NCBI RefSeq assembly: GCF_018130765.1
Contig: NZ_JAFCJZ010000013.1
Span: forward strand, 124,001 to 188,000
Length of the DNA: 64,000 nucleotides
From: Bradyrhizobium iriomotense
GTDB lineage: Bacteria; Pseudomonadota; Alphaproteobacteria; Rhizobiales; Xanthobacteraceae
Direction of reading: 5' to 3'
Within the stretch, counting starts at the first letter, position 1. Every line of letters begins with the position of its first letter. Position numbers and translations under genes: made by a program. The notes below the pieces were generated by a model. The model saw nothing but the letters and a program-made list of their open reading frames with translations, did not search any database and was not told the DNA's origin. Below, piece by piece: positions 60,063 through 64,000 of the stretch.

Positions 60063-60162
60063 TATAGATAATATGCCCGGGTCGGGACCGTACTGGCCCG
60101 AATCCTTTATTTGCGTTTCATAGGCGGCACCTCGTCCAGAAACCTTCCGAGACCCTGAACCA

Positions 60163-60798
60163 ATGGTTGTAGCTGCCAGCGAACATCTGCACGTCATCCA
60201 GGAGGAGGACAGCTCCAAGCGCCGCCAGATTCTCGACGGGGCCCGCAAGGTGTTCATGGATCTGGGTTTTGACGGCGCCAGCATGGGCGAGATCGCGCGC
60301 GCCGCGCAGGTCTCCAAGGGCACGCTCTACGTCTACTTCGCCGACAAATGCGCGCTGTTCGAAGCCATCCTCGAGCAGGAGGCGCTCCAGCACGGCCAGG
60401 TGGTGTTCAATTTCGATCCGGTGCGCGATGCCGAGACCACGCTGAAGGATTTTGGCCGGGCCTATATCCACCTGCTCTGCCGCCCCGGCGGCGGATCAGC
60501 GATCCGGACCGTGATGGCGATCGCCGAGCGCATGCCCGATGTCGGCCGCCGCTATTATGCGCGGGTTCTGGACAAGACCATCAACCGCCTCTCCGATTAT
60601 CTCAAAACCCACGTCGCTTCCGGCGATCTCAAGATCGACGATTGCGACCTTGCGGCGTCGCAGTTCATGGAGCTGTGCAAGGCCTCGCTGTTCCTGCCCT
60701 TCGTCTTCCAGGCCGCGCCTGCGCCATCGGAAGAGCGCATGACGGAAGTGGTCGACAGCGCGACGCGGATGTTCCTGGCGGCGTACCGGGCGAAGTAA
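60163..60798 (+). CDS. TetR family transcriptional regulator of the EmrAB-like pump
   Basis: 211 residues. TetR N-terminal HTH: SSKRRQILDGARKVFMDLGF, ASMGEIARAAQVSKGTLY and YVYFADKCALFEAIL. The C-terminal ligand-binding part (AYIHLLCRPGGGSAIRTVM) is helical and not typed. It is divergent from the emrA/emrB-like genes, with a perfect palindrome between (60042-60062), so it most likely represses both itself and the pump and is released by a pump substrate. Confidence 0.88.
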   Translation: MVVAASEHLHVIQEEDSSKRRQILDGARKVFMDLGFDGASMGEIARAAQVSKGTLYVYFADKCALFEAILEQEALQHGQVVFNFDPVRDAETTLKDFGRAYIHLLCRPGGGSAIRTVMAIAERMPDVGRRYYARVLDKTINRLSDYLKTHVASGDLKIDDCDLAASQFMELCKASLFLPFVFQAAPAPSEERMTEVVDSATRMFLAAYRAK

Positions 60799-60852
60799 CA
60801 GCAAGCGCGCCGCGCGTTGCGCAGGCCGGCCTCACGGCATTATGTTTGGGCC

Positions 60853-61206
60853 ATGTCCCGTGATCTTCGCCCGCCCGTCGATATCCTCCATTACGAGATC
60901 GTCCAGGAACAGGCCTCGGCGCTTGGACGGATGGGCCGCACGCTCGAACAAGCGCTCACGCGTTTGCGCGAGTTCGACGCCGCCCACGCCGCCACGGGAA
61001 CTGCAGCCTCGACGCAGCCGGCGAGGCGCAAGCTGGTGATGGAAGCAGGTCACGCGCTCTGGATGTTCGTGGTGCAACGTGAGGCCACCGGCCTGCGCGA
61101 CAGCCGCCACATCATGCGCACCTACAACGTCCCGACCGAGGTGCAGCAATGCATGGGGCTGGCCCCCGCACCGTCGAAGCGCGATCGGACTGATAGCGGA
61201 CGATAG
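60853..61206 (+). CDS. Small hypothetical protein (possibly DUF6665 family)
   Basis: 117 residues from the ATG at 60853 (weak ribosome site). Reads VDILHYEIVQEQASALGRMG, then TLEQALTRLREF, then a disordered TGTAASTQPARR and VMEAGHALWMFVVQREATGL. No signal peptide or membrane segment. It resembles the Bradyrhizobium proteins I remember as DUF6665, but I am not certain. Same strand as the TetR gene, 54 bp downstream. Confidence 0.6.
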   Translation: MSRDLRPPVDILHYEIVQEQASALGRMGRTLEQALTRLREFDAAHAATGTAASTQPARRKLVMEAGHALWMFVVQREATGLRDSRHIMRTYNVPTEVQQCMGLAPAPSKRDRTDSGR

Positions 61207-61226
61207 ACATTTCAGCTGACGCAATC

Positions 61227-61332
61227 GTAGCCCGCATGAGCGAAGCGACATGCGGGAATCCTGTTCCCGGAAATCGCGGAGCCTGTCATCGGGCGGCGCT
61301 TCACGCCGACCCGTTGACTCATCCGGGCTACA
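61227..61332. repeat. Palindromic repeat, GTAGCCCGCATGAG type
   Basis: Begins GTAGCCCGCATGAGCGAAGC and ends CCGGGCTAC, with inner arms (GAAGCGACATGCGGG; GGCGGCGCTTCACGCC). Seen once in this window; typical of Bradyrhizobium intergenic repeats. Confidence 0.75.
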
Positions 61333-61349
61333 AGAGAAGCTGCGCCCGC

Positions 61350-62558
61350 CTAATCGTCCGCGTAGTCGTCCTCTTCCTGCTTCCGCGTGCTCTTGCGCGT
61401 TCCGAGCGAGCCGGTGACATAGGGATCGCGCCTGCCCGCGTAGGGGTTGCGCTGCTGGGCGCGGCCCGCAACCTCTTCGCCCGACACCGCGGCGGGCTGG
61501 CAGATCAAACGGCGGCTGGCGCGGCGCATCAGATCCACGTGGATGTGATCGTAGTGATAGACGTTCGAGCCCGGCGCGAGCACCGTGGTGAAATGCGCGC
61601 ACGCGCCCGACTGCACATCGCGCAAAAAGCCCTGCTCTTCCGGCATGCCGCGCCAGCCGTCCTTCACGCTGACGCGGCGGCCGTCGGCGAGCACGAAGGC
61701 GGAGATGTCGAGCGCGTTGCCGAAGGCGTGCTCGGAGATGTGGGCATGCGGGTTGCCGTTCATGCCGCGGCAGGAATAGGCGGAGATCTGCTTGATCTCG
61801 ACCACGCGCGCGCCGAACCAGCGCGTCGCCGACGGCTGCACGGTGTCGGCGAGCCAGCGGTCGAGCTCGGACACGATCGGACAGGCGAGCGTCGCGGTCG
61901 GCTTGATCGCGACGGGACCGACGGCGGTGACGGGATTGCCCTGCGCGGGGCCAAGGCGCGGCAGCGGTTGCTGCGCGGGCGCCTGCGAATAAGGCGCGGG
62001 ACCGGGCTGCCGCGCCGGATAGCTCGGCGCATTCATGTAGCGCGCCGCACCCGCGGCATCGGTGCCCTCGGGCGGCAGATCGATCTCGTCTTCCTGCGGC
62101 GCTACGCCGGGCGCGTTCAGTGACATCGGTCCGGACGAGGCGCCATAACCGGACGGCTGGCGCGCCGCGCTCTCGGGATAGTTCGACCGCTGCGGATAGG
62201 ACGATGCCGGATAATTCTGGCTCTGCGGGTAGTTCGACTGCGGCTGCACCGGCCAGCGCGGCTGGTTGCCGATGCTGCCGGGCGGGCGCAACGACTCGTC
62301 GGCGAAACCATAGGTGCTCGAGGCTTCGCCGATGGCGGCGACCTTGAGCGGAAACTCCGCGCCGCAGCTGCCCGGCCCGGAGATCGGGTCGATGCGGACG
62401 ATGTCCGCGCTCTCTTTCACCGCGCCGGATTTCAGGCACGCCGCTTCGGCCTCGGCCCGCCACGGTTCGCGTTCGGCCTGGAAGAAGCCGCGTCCGCAAC
62501 CCGCTAGCGAAACAAGGACGATGGAGCCGACGAGATACAAACGAACTCCGCGCGTCAT
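61350..62558 (-). CDS. Extensin-like family lipoprotein
   Basis: 402 residues. The lipobox SLAGCG near residue 21 makes it a lipoprotein. The middle (~residues 90-210) is Pro/Ser/Gln/Tyr-rich and disordered. The C-terminal ~180 residues are the extensin-like domain: CPIVSELDRWLADTVQPSA, ISAYSCRGMNGN, ISEHAFGNALDISAFVLADG and HYDHIHVDLMRR, with His/Asp residues arranged like M15 metallopeptidases. Its role in bacteria is unknown, perhaps cell-wall peptide cleavage. Upstream, TTAACCATAAGG repeats lie at 62617 and 62700. Confidence 0.86.
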   Translation of the reverse strand: MTRGVRLYLVGSIVLVSLAGCGRGFFQAEREPWRAEAEAACLKSGAVKESADIVRIDPISGPGSCGAEFPLKVAAIGEASSTYGFADESLRPPGSIGNQPRWPVQPQSNYPQSQNYPASSYPQRSNYPESAARQPSGYGASSGPMSLNAPGVAPQEDEIDLPPEGTDAAGAARYMNAPSYPARQPGPAPYSQAPAQQPLPRLGPAQGNPVTAVGPVAIKPTATLACPIVSELDRWLADTVQPSATRWFGARVVEIKQISAYSCRGMNGNPHAHISEHAFGNALDISAFVLADGRRVSVKDGWRGMPEEQGFLRDVQSGACAHFTTVLAPGSNVYHYDHIHVDLMRRASRRLICQPAAVSGEEVAGRAQQRNPYAGRRDPYVTGSLGTRKSTRKQEEDDYADD

Positions 62559-62616
62559 GCGCGCACGTTCGGTGAATTTACTTAAAGACTCTTCAACACG
62601 TTGATTTCAGTGTTCT

Positions 62617-62711
62617 TTAACCATAAGGGGCGCGGCAGCGCCGACCGCTGCGGATGATGAGCGACAGCGAGGCTGACTTTTTCGAAAAGAGACTTTCTGT
62701 TAACCATAAGG
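62617..62711. repeat. TTAACCATAAGG direct repeat upstream of the extensin-like gene
   Basis: Exact 12-bp copies at 62617-62628 and 62700-62711, 83 bp apart, in the 187-bp gap between the extensin-like gene and the 27-codon ORF. TTAACCAT is also the CtrA half-site. Function not known. Confidence 0.45.
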
Positions 62712-62745
62712 CTGCGCGCCAGGCAGCGCGCACGGGAGCGACCTC

Positions 62746-62829
62746 ATGACGTTCGCCGGGAGACTGAGCGTAGTCACCGCGTACCTCGCCATGGCCTTTG
62801 TCGCCGCCATCGTGCTCGGCATGATCTAG
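62746..62829 (+). CDS. 27-residue single-pass membrane peptide
   Basis: ATG at 62746 with GGGAG 8 nt upstream, stop TAG at 62827-62829. The product starts MTFAGRLS and consists mostly of one hydrophobic helix (VTAYLAMAFVAAIVLGMI). Both the good site and the uniformly membrane-like product favour a real small gene. It is convergent with the DUF2147-like gene and divergent from the extensin-like one. No family known to me. Confidence 0.6.
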   Translation: MTFAGRLSVVTAYLAMAFVAAIVLGMI

Positions 62830-62892
62830 GGGCGTCGGTCGACCATGGCCGCTTACCCTCCCCTGGAGGGCAGGGTGGCAAAACGCCCGCCG

Positions 62893-63780
62893 CTACGACC
62901 GTGTACCCCACTGCTGCGATGTCGTGACAATCTTCTCCTGCTGCTCCTCGACGCGCGTCCAGTCGTTGCCGGAGCACCAGAAGCGGCCGAGCGCGCAGGC
63001 CTCGACGTAGAGCCTGCCGGAGCTTTTCAGGGTCATCCTCGCATAATAAGTATTGCCGCTGGAGCGACTGTAGATGCTGCCGGTCCAGACGTCGTGCGAT
63101 TTCGGCTTCATGTTGACGAGCACGCTCTCGCCCCGGCTCGACGTCTCGGTGAGCGCATAGCCGCACAGCGCGGGTCCGCAGCGCTCGATGCGAACCGTAC
63201 CCTTGGCACCGTCGCTCTCCCATTGTCCGAGCGGCAAATAGGCCGGCTCATCATCGCTACGCATCGCGCTCGTTTTGGCTGGCTTGATCTCGAGGTCCGC
63301 AGTGACGGCCGGCGGCTCCGTCCGCGGCGGGTCGAGCGGAATAATCTTCGGCGGATCCAGGCGTGACAGCTCAACCCGTGGCGGATTGGGGCTCGGCACC
63401 TCACTCCTTGGCGCCTCGAGTTTTGGCGCCGACGGAGGCACGACAGGCTGTGACGTCGCGGCGGCAAGGACGGGGGCCGGCGGTGCCGGTGGCGGGGCGA
63501 CGACCGTCGCCTGCGCAGGCCTCGTCGAACCAACCGGACAAACCGGCTGTGGCGCCTGGACCACCGGCACAGGCGGCGCGGCCGGTGCCGTGCTGGCATC
63601 GTCCGTCGTCCGCAGGCTGCGGCTGGACACCGAAACACAGGAGGCGGATCGGCAATTCCGCGGTGCCTCGACATGGAACCGATGACCACCGATCGAGAAG
63701 GAATAGGAGCCGGCCTGGGCCGCAGGCGCAATCGCCGTCAGTGCGATCAATAGGCCAAGCGAAGTCGCAAGCCGCTGCAT
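62893..63780 (-). CDS. Secreted protein with DUF2147-like C-terminal domain
   Basis: 295 residues from the ATG at 63780, with AGGAGG 7 nt before; the frame is open further upstream but without a good site. A signal peptide (SLGLLIALTAIAPAAQA) leads to a short Cys-containing part (RNCRSASCVSV), a long Pro/Ala-rich linker, and a C-terminal domain: PLGQWESDGAKGTVRIERCG, ALCGYALTETSSRGE, VWTGSIYSRSSGNTYYARM and ACALGRFWCSGNDWTRV. This pattern matches DUF2147. Function unknown; probably periplasmic. Confidence 0.7.
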   Translation of the reverse strand: MQRLATSLGLLIALTAIAPAAQAGSYSFSIGGHRFHVEAPRNCRSASCVSVSSRSLRTTDDASTAPAAPPVPVVQAPQPVCPVGSTRPAQATVVAPPPAPPAPVLAAATSQPVVPPSAPKLEAPRSEVPSPNPPRVELSRLDPPKIIPLDPPRTEPPAVTADLEIKPAKTSAMRSDDEPAYLPLGQWESDGAKGTVRIERCGPALCGYALTETSSRGESVLVNMKPKSHDVWTGSIYSRSSGNTYYARMTLKSSGRLYVEACALGRFWCSGNDWTRVEEQQEKIVTTSQQWGTRS

Positions 63781-63866
63781 CGGCGCCTCCTGTCGTGTCG
63801 CGACAAGGTTACGCGGCACGAACCGGGGCTGAATGTGCGCTGCCTCACCCAAACGGGCGCGAGCCG

Positions 63867-63882
63867 TTGTGACGTCCGTCAC
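63867..63882. promoter_or_regulatory. CRP-like site TGTGA-N6-TCACG
   Basis: TGTGACGTCCGTCACG matches the CRP consensus (TGTGA-N6-TCACA) at 9 of 10 defined bases and holds a perfect GTGACG-TC-CGTCAC palindrome. It is 87 bp before the DUF2147-like gene and ~94 bp before the last gene. Which regulator binds is not shown. Confidence 0.5.
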
Positions 63883-63975
63883 GGAAGGCGGGACCGGCCC
63901 GGCGTAGGGTCGAACCACGCTTCATTCACCAGCGACTTCAGTCCATCTCGGGACCGCGCAATTCTGGAGGTTGTC

Positions 63976-64000
63976 ATGAACAAGCTCACCATCGCCGCCG
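63976..64000 (+). CDS. 3' partial gene at the window edge (exported?)
   Basis: ATG at 63976 with TGGAGG 6 nt upstream; only eight codons (MNKLTIAA) are inside. The start looks like the basic end of a signal peptide. Function cannot be assigned. Confidence 0.6.

Noticed and set aside
1..64000. tRNA, rRNA, CRISPR, IS element, integrase or prophage genes
   Set aside because: Read for tRNA T-loops, regular repeats and transposase motifs on both strands; none found. A small or degenerate one could be missed by eye.

Overview
This is a 64 kb piece of high-GC chromosome, almost certainly from Bradyrhizobium or a close relative (Hyphomicrobiales, Alphaproteobacteria). The evidence is the gene content and order (a rhizobial-type dcw cluster with a roughly 600-residue FtsZ), very high third-position GC, an isolated Flp/IVb pilin gene, a class A RNase P RNA, and many mosaic palindromic intergenic repeats of the kind seen in Bradyrhizobium and Rhodopseudomonas. 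The species call is inference from protein and repeat resemblance; no 16S gene is present.

Layout. 1-3.7 kb is a small catabolic-looking island: an alpha/beta hydrolase cut by the window edge, a MarR regulator, and a divergent pair encoding a branched-chain-amino-acid-type binding protein and a CYP199-like cytochrome P450. A near-perfect 23-bp palindrome lies between the regulator and the pair. 3.7-18.7 kb holds mixed housekeeping and envelope genes: a secreted lipase-like hydrolase, a YadGH-like ABC-2 exporter, a glycine-zipper protein, an L,D-transpeptidase, a secreted glycerophosphodiesterase, a spermidine synthase-like membrane fusion, a CrtI-like oxidoreductase, a Flp pilin, PrmA, a small basic protein, a peptidase of family M24B and a Bcr/CflA drug exporter.

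18.8-45.5 kb is one long minus-strand block. In transcription order it runs rsmH-ftsL-ftsI-murE-murF-mraY-murD-(DUF4279-like gene)-ftsW-murG-murC-murB-ddl-ftsQ-ftsA-ftsZ, then lpxC-bamD-recN-ligA. It makes the cytoplasmic peptidoglycan precursors (MurB-F, Ddl), moves them to lipid intermediates (MraY, MurG), builds the septum (FtsL, FtsI, FtsW, FtsQ, FtsA, FtsZ), and adds lipid A synthesis and outer-membrane assembly. Tight 4-bp overlaps (ftsL/ftsI, murE/murF, ftsQ/ftsA) alternate with gaps filled by repeats or long leaders. A low-GC gene sits between murD and ftsW, no mraZ is seen next to rsmH, and ftsZ ends in a clear terminator.

45.9-64 kb contains a divergent AmpD-like amidase, an ECF42-like sigma factor with its YCII partner, the RNase P RNA gene, a hydrolase, a DUF983 gene divergent from a MocR-type regulator, a run of export genes (TauE/SafE, MATE, an ABC exporter, and EmrAB with its TetR regulator and a mirror-symmetric operator), an extensin-like lipoprotein, a 27-residue membrane peptide, a DUF2147-like secreted protein, and the first codons of one more gene at the right edge. 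I saw no tRNA, rRNA, CRISPR array, transposase or integrase. No clearly undescribed system stands out. The best new leads are the four regulator-site pairings and the low-GC gene inside the dcw cluster.
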